Assembly (NCBI GenBank): GCA_020793555.1
Contig: DQIO01000267.1
Span: forward strand, 1 to 11,751
Reading direction: 5' to 3'
Source of the DNA: Methanosarcinaceae archaeon
GTDB lineage: Archaea > Halobacteriota > Methanosarcinia > Methanosarcinales > Methanosarcinaceae
Length of the DNA stretch: 11,751 nucleotides
Below, piece after piece: positions 1-6,554 of the stretch. Position 1 is the stretch's first letter. Each line of letters opens with the position of its first letter. The notes beneath the pieces were generated by a model, which made no database searches, was not told the origin of the DNA, and saw only the letters and a list, made by a program, of their open reading frames with translations. A program made the position numbers and the translations under genes.

Positions 1-777
1 GAGCCGCAAGTTGAATGGTGCCCTATCTTTGATAAAGTACGCGGGATCAAAAAAATAACATCTGATGAGGTCCGGAAAAATATGGAATTCCGCATTAAGG
101 ATTTTGGCATGTTCACAGATGACCGCCAGCTGGAACTTGAGGTCTTTGTGGGATTCGGGGCATCTGAAATAATGATGACCGGACTTCGGCGAGGTGTTCT
201 TGATACAACTGTGACGGTATGTGATGGTGCGGGAACTGTGATCACCAATAATCCGAAACTTGTGCAGGGTATGGGTGCGCGTATCTCTGGGCTTGTTGAA
301 ACAGAGCCTATTGATGGTATTATGAATGGCATCGATAAAAGTGGCGGAATCGTGCTTGATCCTTCAACTGCCAGGATCGACCCTGTTGATGGTGTCAGGA
401 AGGCGGCAGAACTTGGCTATGAAAAGATCGCTGTGTCGGTCATTGATCCTGATACTGCAAAGACACTACGGAATCTAGAATCCGAACTTGGGATCGACCT
501 TACTATAATCGGTGCGCACGTAACCGGCATAAGTCGTGACGATGCACTAAAACTACTTGATTACCTTGATATCACTACAGGCTGTGCATCAAAGAATGTG
601 CGCGATGTAATCAAGCCTCTTGCACAGGTAGGAACAGCGGTTCCACTATTTGCGGTGACCCAGAAAGGCAAGGAACTAATGCTTGAACGTGCAAAAGAGG
701 TAGAGAGTCCGATCCTGATCAATACGATGCCGCTTCCGGTGCTACCTGAGCATAAACAGCCACGTGAACTTATCTAA
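1..777 (+). CDS. Methanogenesis marker protein 8 (DUF2099), 5' end outside window
   Basis: The reading frame is open from base 1, so the start lies upstream and about 258 C-terminal residues are visible; an internal ATG at 82 is not the true start, because conserved-looking sequence (WCPIFDKVRGI) precedes it. The family is recognised from its conserved blocks: VGFGASEIMM, then VCDGAGTVITNNPKLVQGMG, then SGLVETEPI, GAHVTGIS, TGCASKNVR and VPLFAVTQKGKEL. The family is a signature of methanogens and related methane-oxidising archaea. Its biochemical role is unknown to me, so no reaction is assigned. I see no membrane segment or signal peptide. The gene ends in tandem stops (TAA TAG) and converges on the helicase gene across 98 nt. 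Family assignment is from memory of the conserved motifs; I am fairly sure of it. Confidence 0.85.
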   Translation, partial: EPQVEWCPIFDKVRGIKKITSDEVRKNMEFRIKDFGMFTDDRQLELEVFVGFGASEIMMTGLRRGVLDTTVTVCDGAGTVITNNPKLVQGMGARISGLVETEPIDGIMNGIDKSGGIVLDPSTARIDPVDGVRKAAELGYEKIAVSVIDPDTAKTLRNLESELGIDLTIIGAHVTGISRDDALKLLDYLDITTGCASKNVRDVIKPLAQVGTAVPLFAVTQKGKELMLERAKEVESPILINTMPLPVLPEHKQPRELI

Positions 778-842
778 TAGGACGTGCTCATATTGCTCAT
801 ATCAGTGCCTGTCATTTGATGGATCACTGTTGCTTGGTTTTG

Positions 843-875
843 TCCATGTCTGGTCAGCAATTGTTCAGACATGGA
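843..875. terminator. Hairpin between convergent genes, possible bidirectional terminator
   Basis: A perfect 10-bp inverted repeat, TCCATGTCTG (843-852) and CAGACATGGA (866-875), encloses a 13-nt loop. It lies directly against the helicase stop codon (876-878 on the minus strand) and 66 nt past the marker 8 stop. The position between two converging genes suggests transcript 3'-end formation or protection on both strands. Neither side carries a long T-tract, so it is not a classical intrinsic terminator. Confidence 0.45.
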
Positions 876-2945
876 TCACATGGATAAGAAATTACTTGGA
901 TCGAGTTCGAATACACCTGTGTCTGTCTCCTGGACTACACACTCCTGGACTTCCACGATAAACCTGCTGGGACATAATGGTTTACCCCATGGAGTTGATT
1001 CGCTCATAGTCAATTCAAGTATCTTTTTTGCACGGGTAACGGCCACGTAGAATAGTCGGCGTTCTTCTTCGATTGGATTGTTGCCAATCATAATACCGGA
1101 TTCGTCTTTGTTCTCGTGTTCGACTGGACCAGCCACCGTATTTAGTCCAACAATCGATCGATAATGTGGCAGGATATCTTCATTACACCCTGCGATATGG
1201 ACAACATCCCATTCAAGGCCCTTGGCCTGATGTATCGTGGATATGATAACGTGGTCATCAGGAACATTTGCTTTATTCGCCTTACTTTTTCCTTTGAGCT
1301 GGACTTCGTGTAAGAACTCATCTATCGGCATATCGTTTAGTTCTTGAAGGGTCTCTTCAAGTTCTTTTACTCGCGCAGGAAAATCGTCCTTTTTTGCTGG
1401 GGGTGATGATGTGTATATCTTTAAGAACGGTTCCAGAAAGTCCATCAGGGATACATTGGATTGTTGTGATCTTGTACGGACTTCGGTCAATACAGTATTC
1501 AATAGCTTAATGGATGCTTTCGCTTTTGTACTTTTTAGTTTTATTCCAGTAAGGGATTTTTCAGGCTCATTTTGAAGATACAATATCGTTATCCTGACAT
1601 TTTTAGGCCCAATTCCTGGTAGTATGCCAAGGAATCTTTCCCATGCGATCATATTCCGGGGGTTGTAGACCAATTCCAAAAATGCAATGAAATCACGGAT
1701 GTGCTTCTTATCAAACAGGTCTTTTCCGCCGAATACAACGTATTGTATTCCGTATGTAAGTAGTCGCCTTCCAAGGACGTGGTGTATCCCTGTTTTATTC
1801 ATCTGGAATGTTCGGGCAAGCACAGCTATCTTATTGGGTGCGATGCCATTTTGAATATGGCCATATATCCGGTCTGCAATATATTCAAGTTCATCGTAGA
1901 TGTTCATGTGTAAGGAAACCGTCGGCAATTCGCCATCATCCAGGGTTGCATTCATCTGTTTTTCTTCAAGTCTGATCTTATTGTGGTTGATCGATGCAAT
2001 TGCGGCATTGATTATTTGTGGAGTTGAGCGATAATTTTGTGTCAGGTTTAATATTTTAGTTCCTTCGAATGCATGGGGAAATGCAATGATGTGTCCAGGT
2101 GTGGCAGCTCGCCATTCATATATTGCCTGTGCTTCATCTCCTACTGCTGTTATGTTCATATTGTTCTTTCGAAGCTGTCTTATCAATGCTGCCTGAACGT
2201 TGTTTGTATCCTGGTATTCATCAACAAGTATGTATTCGAACTGGCGTTCGTATTTCTCCCGCAAAGTTTCATTTGTGGATACAATATACAGTGCATATAC
2301 AAGCATGTCATCAAAATCAATAACGTTATTGCCCAGTTTCGTTGTATGATATTTTCTGTGTATCTTCTGTATCAGTTTGATGTATCTTTTATGTTTGGGA
2401 TATTTGTATTCTATCACGTCATCGATTGAATACTCAATATTATCAAGGAATTTATGTGCAGGGTCATATTGCATGGCATTTTTTGCAAAAGAAATTATTT
2501 CGAAGGCATCAGTGGGTTTCAGGTCGTTATCTTCGAGTTCCATATCTTTTATGATACGATTGACCAGTTTCCGGCAATCATCCGGCATAATGATCGTGTA
2601 TTTGGAATTGAGATCCGGAATCCTGGAATAGTTTTCCCGGAGAATGCGGTTGCATATGTTGTGAAATGTTCCGATCCACATATTACGGATGTCATATCCC
2701 ATAGCAATGAGACGTGATCTCATTTCGTTTGTTGCCTTGTTGGTGAATGTAACAAGCATTATCTCATTGGGGGGTACAGATTTTTCGAGTAATGCTGCGA
2801 CCTTTGCCATGAGTGTCCTGGTCTTGCCTGTGCCTGCGGATGCGAGGATAAGCATCGGACCGTCAAGGTTCTGGATGGCTTGGGCCTGTTGGGCATCTAA
2901 ATTCATATCGATCAGTTTCTTTCCTGCATCTTTTTTTGTGCTCAT
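876..2945 (-). CDS. UvrD/Rep-family superfamily 1 ATP-dependent DNA helicase
   Basis: This 689-aa protein is an SF1A helicase, expected to translocate 3' to 5' on ssDNA in DNA repair or replication restart. All core motifs are visible: Q-motif region (about 16-24), Walker A ASAGTGKT (35-42), motif Ia LVTFTNKATNEM (64-75), Ib IGTFHN (91-96), motif II VDEYQDT (241-247), motif III AVGDEAQAIYEWRAA (267-281), motif IV LTQNYRS (301-307), motif V STIHQAKGLEWD (569-580) and motif VI RRLFYVAVTRAKK (629-641). An LPGIGPKN segment (442-449) resembles a helix-hairpin-helix. Motif III departs slightly from the usual GDxDQSIYxFRGA. Length matches the UvrD/PcrA/Rep family. The ATG at 2945 is supported by a GGGGG ribosome-binding stretch 4 nt upstream. 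It is a single gene on the minus strand, convergent with marker 8. Which subgroup (UvrD, Rep or PcrA) cannot be decided here. Confidence 0.93.
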   Translation of the reverse strand: MSTKKDAGKKLIDMNLDAQQAQAIQNLDGPMLILASAGTGKTRTLMAKVAALLEKSVPPNEIMLVTFTNKATNEMRSRLIAMGYDIRNMWIGTFHNICNRILRENYSRIPDLNSKYTIIMPDDCRKLVNRIIKDMELEDNDLKPTDAFEIISFAKNAMQYDPAHKFLDNIEYSIDDVIEYKYPKHKRYIKLIQKIHRKYHTTKLGNNVIDFDDMLVYALYIVSTNETLREKYERQFEYILVDEYQDTNNVQAALIRQLRKNNMNITAVGDEAQAIYEWRAATPGHIIAFPHAFEGTKILNLTQNYRSTPQIINAAIASINHNKIRLEEKQMNATLDDGELPTVSLHMNIYDELEYIADRIYGHIQNGIAPNKIAVLARTFQMNKTGIHHVLGRRLLTYGIQYVVFGGKDLFDKKHIRDFIAFLELVYNPRNMIAWERFLGILPGIGPKNVRITILYLQNEPEKSLTGIKLKSTKAKASIKLLNTVLTEVRTRSQQSNVSLMDFLEPFLKIYTSSPPAKKDDFPARVKELEETLQELNDMPIDEFLHEVQLKGKSKANKANVPDDHVIISTIHQAKGLEWDVVHIAGCNEDILPHYRSIVGLNTVAGPVEHENKDESGIMIGNNPIEEERRLFYVAVTRAKKILELTMSESTPWGKPLCPSRFIVEVQECVVQETDTGVFELDPSNFLSM

Positions 2946-2986
2946 TATTCCCCCATCTTCGTATATATGTCATCTCTCATTATTTG

Positions 2987-2996
2987 ATATATTTTT
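2987..2996 (-). promoter_or_regulatory. Putative TATA box of the UvrD-family helicase gene
   Basis: On the minus strand the sequence reads AAAAATATAT, 42-51 nt upstream of the helicase ATG. An archaeal TATA box here would place transcription start near 2966, leaving a leader of about 20 nt that contains the GGGGG ribosome-binding site at 2950-2954. A second AT stretch at 2961-2969 is too close to the start codon to serve. Confidence 0.45.
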
Positions 2997-3240
2997 GTGG
3001 ACGTACATAAATTATTCGAAATAAGATTCCATTGGAAAAGATGACATGACCTTTATCCTTATAGTTTACATTAAACTCATCTTTAACAAAAAACAAGCCA
3101 AAAAAATGCAATGATCGAATCAACCAGGACAATGCACTTTTAAAAGTCCTCGAATTTTGTAGGTATAACTTCTTTCATATCAAATTGTAGAATCTTAATT
3201 TTCGGTTTTGGTGTTTTTTGAAGAATAAACGGTTTATAGG
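2997..3240. other. Gene-free stretch, AT-rich, no credible coding
   Basis: This is the first part of the 610-nt gap between the helicase and feoA. I find only reading frames of about 20 codons. The one notable element is a perfect 12-bp palindrome, ACTTTTAAAAGT, at 3136-3147, which contains a symmetric TATA-like core. Nothing downstream of it on either strand looks like a gene that it would serve. Confidence 0.4.
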
Positions 3241-3400
3241 GTGAATGAATAGTTACAATTTGTTTTATTATTGTACCCCACAGCTCTGCTGTGGGGAGTT
3301 TCATTGGGACCACCTTCTTTTTGATACCGGGTCAATCCTCCACTTACGGCAGTCACATTGGTTTATAGGTTTCGCTCAAAGAGTCGAATCTGATTTGTTT
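3240..3400 (-). mobile_element. Decayed right end of an IS200/IS605-type (TnpB) element
   Basis: A perfect 9-bp stem with a 3-nt loop (CCCCACAGC at 3276-3284, GCTGTGGGG at 3288-3296) has the look of the subterminal hairpin of IS605/IS1341-type elements. Read on the minus strand, the sequence leading into it translates in two frames as a short tail, RFDSLSETYKPM then a stop, followed by VTAVSGGLTRYQKEGGPNE, which resembles the variable C-terminal tails of TnpB-like proteins. Stops and a frame change break it, and the catalytic and zinc-ribbon parts are absent. On this reading only the 3' tail of tnpB and the right-end hairpin remain. The hairpin is directly visible; the IS identity is inference from pattern memory, and a chance hairpin or a terminator is the alternative. 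Confidence 0.42.
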
Positions 3401-3478
3401 TAGGATTTTAACCAATCACCTAACATTTGTAGGGTAGATTATTAGCATACCTAACACCATCCTTTAGGAACACCTAAA
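3400..3478. promoter_or_regulatory. Cluster of DtxR/IdeR-like iron boxes upstream of the feo operon
   Basis: The clearest site is a perfect 6-4-6 inverted repeat, TTTAGG AACA CCTAAA (3463-3478). A second, one base shorter, is TTAG CATAC CTAA (3442-3454). Isolated half-sites occur at 3400-3404 (TTAGG), 3419-3423 (CCTAA) and 3430-3433 (TAGG). The TTAGG-N4-CCTAA geometry matches the known core recognised by DtxR/IdeR-type repressors. The cluster lies 78-156 nt before feoA, and a DtxR-family protein is encoded at the far end of the operon (6555-7013). Binding by that protein is an inference. Confidence 0.6.
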
Positions 3479-3500
3479 CATGTGGATGTGTCCATGCCTG

Positions 3501-3510
3501 ATAACATAAT
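3501..3510 (+). promoter_or_regulatory. Weak candidate TATA element for the feo operon
   Basis: ATAACATAAT lies 23 nt after the strongest iron box and 46-55 nt before the feoA start, so transcription would begin near 3530 with a leader of about 25 nt. The match to an archaeal TATA box is modest and other AT stretches between 3405 and 3445 could serve instead. Confidence 0.25.
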
Positions 3511-3555
3511 TGATAGAATGGATCACCATCTGACAATCTTAAAAGGTGAAACTAA

Positions 3556-3786
3556 ATGCCTTTAAACAATATGAATCTCTTACAAGTAAAACCGGATGGA
3601 TCCGCCAGAATTGTGGATATTGGCGGAGGGCAGAACATAAGACAGAAACTGAATCTTCAAGGTATATTCGAGGGGCGCATCGTGTATGTGATATCCACCA
3701 ATGGTCCGATAACCATCGAAGTCGATCGAAATGTCGTTTCTATCGGGCGCGGGATGGCACAAAAGATCAAAGTCACCAGAGTGTGA
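3556..3786 (+). CDS. feoA: FeoA family protein, first copy
   Basis: This 76-aa protein has the SH3-like FeoA domain: an N-terminal strand region, the IVDIGGGQNIRQKLNLQGIFEGRIVYV core that corresponds to the family's G-x-x-x-R-L-x-x-L-G-x-x-x-G pattern, then TNGPITIEVDRNVVSIGRGMAQKIKV, matching the family's GP-x-x-V-x-x-x-x-x-x-L-G/R-x-x-x-A-x-x-I-x-V ending. FeoA is a small cytosolic partner of the FeoB ferrous-iron transporter and probably modulates it. The ATG is set by GGTGA (3545-3549) with a 6-nt spacer. It is the first gene of the operon, downstream of the iron boxes, and its stop is separated from the next start by 4 nt. It is about as divergent from the second copy as unrelated FeoA proteins are, so this is not a recent duplication. 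Confidence 0.9.
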   Translation: MPLNNMNLLQVKPDGSARIVDIGGGQNIRQKLNLQGIFEGRIVYVISTNGPITIEVDRNVVSIGRGMAQKIKVTRV

Positions 3787-3790
3787 TCGA

Positions 3791-4018
3791 ATGGAAAAAA
3801 AATTATCTGAGATGAAATACGAAGAAGAAGGAATCGTAACAGATATTGAAGAAACACTACGAAAAAAAGTGGCTGGAATGGGCATCAGGGTCGGTAAAAG
3901 ACTGAAAATGATCACAAAACAGCCGGTGAAGGGTCCGGTAGTTGTGGCCGTCGATGAGGCAATCACCTCCCTTGGACTGGACGTAGCAGAAAAGATCATT
4001 GTGGAGATGAAATCGTGA
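3791..4018 (+). CDS. feoA: FeoA family protein, second copy
   Basis: This 75-aa protein is a second FeoA domain, with the family's GMGIRVGKRLKMI and KGPVVVAVDEAITSLGLDVAEKIIVEM segments. It starts at the ATG at 3791; longer frames that begin at 3731 run through the end of the first feoA and are not plausible. The ribosome-binding sequence GTGATC (3783-3788) overlaps the stop codon of the first copy, so the two are probably translationally coupled. Its own stop overlaps the start of the FeoB GTPase gene by 4 nt (GTGA, 4015-4018). Tandem FeoA genes before feoB are known in other prokaryotes; whether the two form a heterodimer or act separately cannot be told. Confidence 0.88.
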   Translation: MEKKLSEMKYEEEGIVTDIEETLRKKVAGMGIRVGKRLKMITKQPVKGPVVVAVDEAITSLGLDVAEKIIVEMKS

Positions 4019-4542
4019 ATGTCTTGCTTATGGGACACCCGAATGTGGGCAAAAGCGTATTCTTCAACCGTTTAACAGGGGCGAATGTCACCGAGTCGAA
4101 CTATCCGGGAACCACGGTTGATTTTACTAAAGGATGGATGAAGATCGATGGCGAGGATGCCGAGCTGGTGGATGTGCCCGGAACATTCTCTCTCGATCCG
4201 AAGGACAAAGCAGAAGAGGTTGCTGTGGCAATGCTGCACGAAAATAAGGACGCGAAGGTGATATGCGTAATCGATGCATCCAAAATAGAACGCGGGGTTT
4301 ATCTGGCACTGGAAATTCTTGAGGAAGGATATCCAATGGTAATCGCACTCAATATGTGGGATGCTGCAGTTGATAAAAATATCCTGATCGATATCAATAA
4401 CCTGCAGCGAATCCTTGGCGTTCCGGTAGTTTCGACTGTCGCAATCAGCGGCGAAGGGATCAAGGAACTCACATTAAAGCTGAAAGAGGCTAAACCCATT
4501 AAAATCGAAGACATTGTCAAGAATGCGGGCGGCCTGACATGA
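4015..4542 (+). CDS. feoB: FeoB GTPase domain encoded as a separate protein
   Basis: This 175-aa protein is the G-protein module of FeoB. All five GTPase motifs are present: G1 GHPNVGKS (7-14), G2 around NYPGTT (29-34), G3 DVPG (53-56), G4 NMWD (113-116) and a G5-like segment VVSTVAISGEG (138-148). It starts with GTG at 4015, supported by GGAGAT (4003-4008) 6 nt upstream and by the overlap with the preceding feoA stop. The protein ends about 27 residues after G5, so the helical GDI/S domain that normally follows the G domain is absent or nearly so. The stop overlaps the permease start by 4 nt (ATGA, 4539-4542). The product should act at the cytosolic face of the membrane with the permease. 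No frame connects the two, and the clean overlap argues for a real gene split and not a sequencing error. Confidence 0.93.
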   Translation: MNVLLMGHPNVGKSVFFNRLTGANVTESNYPGTTVDFTKGWMKIDGEDAELVDVPGTFSLDPKDKAEEVAVAMLHENKDAKVICVIDASKIERGVYLALEILEEGYPMVIALNMWDAAVDKNILIDINNLQRILGVPVVSTVAISGEGIKELTLKLKEAKPIKIEDIVKNAGGLT

Positions 4543-5753
4543 AACTTACCATTGATCAGCGCTGGGATCTTATCGATAAGATCGCAAAACAAACCGTGAC
4601 ATTTGGAGAATACAGGCATACCTTAAAGGATGCGATCGGAGAACTTACGATCAAACCGTTCACAGGCATACCCATTGCGATTGCGGTCATGTATGCTTTC
4701 TGGAGCATATTTAGTTCATTCGCAGGAACACTATTTACTGATGGATTCATGGTCAAGCTGTTTGATGGACATTTTCTCCCGTGGATGCAGGATATTTTTC
4801 CTGGTGCAGGAGGATGGTTGTATTATATCATAGTTGGTGATCCCCTGGCAAACAACTCTTTCGAGGCGTTGGGTGTGCTGACATCAGGGTTCTTCGTTGC
4901 CATCGGCGTTGTCCTGCCTGCTATATTCATATTTTACCTGATGCTTGCGTTACTGGAAGATATGGGATACATGCCAAGACTCGCTGTGCTCATTGATACC
5001 GTGCTGCACAGGATCGGTCTGCACGGGTATGCAATCGTGCCAACGATTCTTTCCCTGGGATGCAATGTACCTGGCGTAGCAGCAACGAGAATTCTCGAAA
5101 CGAAAAAACAGCGGTTCATAATGATGACGCTGCTTGCGATCTTCATTCCATGCGGTGCCCAGATCGGAATCATGGAAGAAGTAATCCCGGATACGATGGG
5201 CTGGGTTTTGCTCTACCTGATTACAGGATATTTCATTTTTGGTTACATCCTGAACAAGATCGTTCCCGGGAAATCTCCGGAGTTTTTGATCGATGTACCG
5301 CCCTATAGAAAACCGATGATAAGCAATCTTTCGAAAAAGGTGTGGGGTCGAATTGTAGGGTTTTTTAAGGTTGCGCTTCCCTTCGTACTGCTCGGCTGCG
5401 GGATCGTGAATGTTCTCTATCTTGTAGGGTTTATCGATTGGGTTGGTAATGTTTTCTCGCCGGTCTTTGTCCTCTGGTTCGGCGTACCAGAGGCGACCGC
5501 TGGTCCATTGATCGCAGCATTCTTAAGAAAAGACCTTGCAGTTGCACAGCTGTCCGTAATCGAAATGACGCCATACCAGATGATCTCGGCAGTAGTACTT
5601 GTCTCGATATACTTCCCGTGCGTGGCAACGTTTGCAATGATGATTAAGGAAGGGGTGAAAGAGATGTTAGGAGCTCTGGCTGTTCTTTTTGTGGTGGTTT
5701 TCCTCTATGGTGGTCTGATACACCTGATAGGGATACTGCTGGGGGTGGCGTAA
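4539..5753 (+). CDS. feoB: FeoB ferrous-iron permease domain encoded as a separate protein
   Basis: This 404-aa integral membrane protein is the transport part of FeoB. It opens with an amphipathic stretch (1-40) like the region before the first membrane helix of full-length FeoB, and then has about eight hydrophobic segments. Conserved Gate-type motifs are visible: LLEDMGYMPR (138-147), GCNVPGVAATR (174-184), IPCGAQ (203-208) and, near the end, FPCVAT (359-364), which together contain the cysteines usually conserved in the pore region. It lacks the GTPase module, which is the preceding gene. The two together total 579 residues, shorter than typical one-piece FeoB proteins of roughly 650-770. 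The ATG overlaps the GTPase stop. It should import Fe2+ across the cytoplasmic membrane. Confidence 0.94.
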   Translation: MKLTIDQRWDLIDKIAKQTVTFGEYRHTLKDAIGELTIKPFTGIPIAIAVMYAFWSIFSSFAGTLFTDGFMVKLFDGHFLPWMQDIFPGAGGWLYYIIVGDPLANNSFEALGVLTSGFFVAIGVVLPAIFIFYLMLALLEDMGYMPRLAVLIDTVLHRIGLHGYAIVPTILSLGCNVPGVAATRILETKKQRFIMMTLLAIFIPCGAQIGIMEEVIPDTMGWVLLYLITGYFIFGYILNKIVPGKSPEFLIDVPPYRKPMISNLSKKVWGRIVGFFKVALPFVLLGCGIVNVLYLVGFIDWVGNVFSPVFVLWFGVPEATAGPLIAAFLRKDLAVAQLSVIEMTPYQMISAVVLVSIYFPCVATFAMMIKEGVKEMLGALAVLFVVVFLYGGLIHLIGILLGVA

Positions 5754-6194
5754 ATGGCTGAAAGATCAATTGCTGCCATCTACTTTGCCATACTTGGCAT
5801 AATCACCACGGCATTCGGCATTGCAGATATACTGGTCACAATGGGAGCAGGTAGTTTCGCCTTCGGGATACTTGAGATACCAGGTGACCTGTTCAGAGGT
5901 GTATGGGGCGGATTTATTGTGCTGTCTGCCGGACTCTTCTATCTATCCGGCATCCGGAATTTTGAAGATATCCATCAGTTTTCAAAGATCGTGATGGGAA
6001 GCATACTGATCTGGATCATGGCAGGATGCGATATCTTTGCGATGATCACAGAATCAATACCTGGCGGTGAGGATGGGCCATGGTTCAACACACTCAATGG
6101 ATTCATTGGAACGTATGCACCGCCTTATACGCCGGCAGTGTTATTGCTGCCATTCTCACTCGTGGTGGTCTATTACATCTACAAAAGAAAATAG
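5754..6194 (+). CDS. Unrecognised four-helix membrane protein of the feo operon
   Basis: I do not recognise this 146-aa protein. Four hydrophobic segments are visible at about 5-27, 49-67, 79-98 and 124-143, with short loops and a basic C-terminus (YKRK) that suggests a cytoplasmic end. There is no cysteine pair, histidine cluster or other obvious metal site; a single C92 lies in the third helix. The start codon follows the permease stop directly with no gap, and a G-rich stretch (GGGGGTGG) just upstream can serve as ribosome-binding site. The tight placement argues for a role with the Fe2+ permease, for example as an accessory subunit, but this is inference from context only. Confidence 0.8.
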   Translation: MAERSIAAIYFAILGIITTAFGIADILVTMGAGSFAFGILEIPGDLFRGVWGGFIVLSAGLFYLSGIRNFEDIHQFSKIVMGSILIWIMAGCDIFAMITESIPGGEDGPWFNTLNGFIGTYAPPYTPAVLLLPFSLVVVYYIYKRK

Positions 6195-6216
6195 AAGATA
6201 TAAAGGTGATACTAGT

Positions 6217-6474
6217 ATGGCTGCGATGAAGAAGGTACTATCAGGAGTTGTGAAAGGAGGTACTATCGACGCGCTCGCCAAAGAGCTGGATATGAATATA
6301 TCCACTCTCCTGGCGATGATCGATTTCCTTACAAGTGATGGATATCTGGAAATAACAGGGTTGCAATGCTCTTGCCAGACTTCGAACCTGTGCGAAAAAT
6401 GCTGCGGCTCTAAAAACGGTTTGCAAACAAAAATGTATGCGTTGACAATGAAGGGTGAACAGTTCCTTTCCTAA
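6217..6474 (+). CDS. FeoC-like small winged-helix protein with a cysteine cluster
   Basis: This 85-aa protein starts at the ATG at 6217, set by GGTGAT (6205-6210) with a 6-nt spacer. Residues 1-48 look like a winged helix-turn-helix (GGTIDALAKELDMNISTLLAMIDFLTSDGYLEI). This is followed by cysteines C51, C53, C59, C62 and C63 and a last strand with the typical MYALTMKGEQFL wing ending. The order, a small wHTH with a Cys cluster in the wing at the end of a feo operon, matches FeoC, which in enterobacteria binds an Fe-S cluster and affects FeoB. The cysteine spacing here (C-x-C-x5-C-x2-C-C) differs from the enterobacterial pattern as I recall it, so the symbol is withheld. Its role, transcription regulator or FeoB partner, is open. 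Confidence 0.82.
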   Translation: MAAMKKVLSGVVKGGTIDALAKELDMNISTLLAMIDFLTSDGYLEITGLQCSCQTSNLCEKCCGSKNGLQTKMYALTMKGEQFLS

Positions 6475-6476
6475 AG

Positions 6477-6500
6477 AACTCTGTAACTCTGTAACTCTAT
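6477..6500. repeat. Three tandem 8-bp repeats after the feo operon
   Basis: The units AACTCTGT (6477-6484), AACTCTGT (6485-6492) and AACTCTAT (6493-6500) follow one another without gaps, 3 nt after the stop of the FeoC-like gene. They lie upstream of the candidate promoter of the DtxR-family gene and could be slippage products or protein-binding sites. No inverted symmetry is present. Confidence 0.7.
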
Positions 6501-6515
6501 AAATTTCAATGAAAA

Positions 6516-6524
6516 CATTAAAAA
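6516..6524 (+). promoter_or_regulatory. Putative TATA box of the DtxR-family gene, short leader
   Basis: CATTAAAAA is centred about 35 nt before the ATG at 6555. A start of transcription 25-27 nt downstream would leave a leader of under 10 nt. This agrees with the lack of any ribosome-binding sequence before this gene and suggests it is transcribed separately from the feo operon. Confidence 0.45.
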
Positions 6525-6554
6525 CCATCGGTTACGTAGGTATCAAGTGTAAAT

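Noticed and set aside
3046..3114. 22-codon plus-strand ORF in the gap before feoA
   Set aside because: Too short, low complexity, no clear translation signal, and no neighbour to link it with.
3136..3147. Promoter at the ACTTTTAAAAGT palindrome
   Set aside because: Nothing that looks like a gene lies a suitable distance away on either strand, so it is noted only as a palindrome.
3731..4018. A 95-aa version of the second FeoA starting at 3731
   Set aside because: The extra 20 residues overlap the first feoA and do not resemble FeoA, and the ATG at 3791 has a proper ribosome-binding site.
4539..4542. FeoB split as a frameshift error
   Set aside because: The halves meet in a clean ATGA overlap typical of coupled genes, and the missing sequence is a whole domain, which a single-base error cannot explain.
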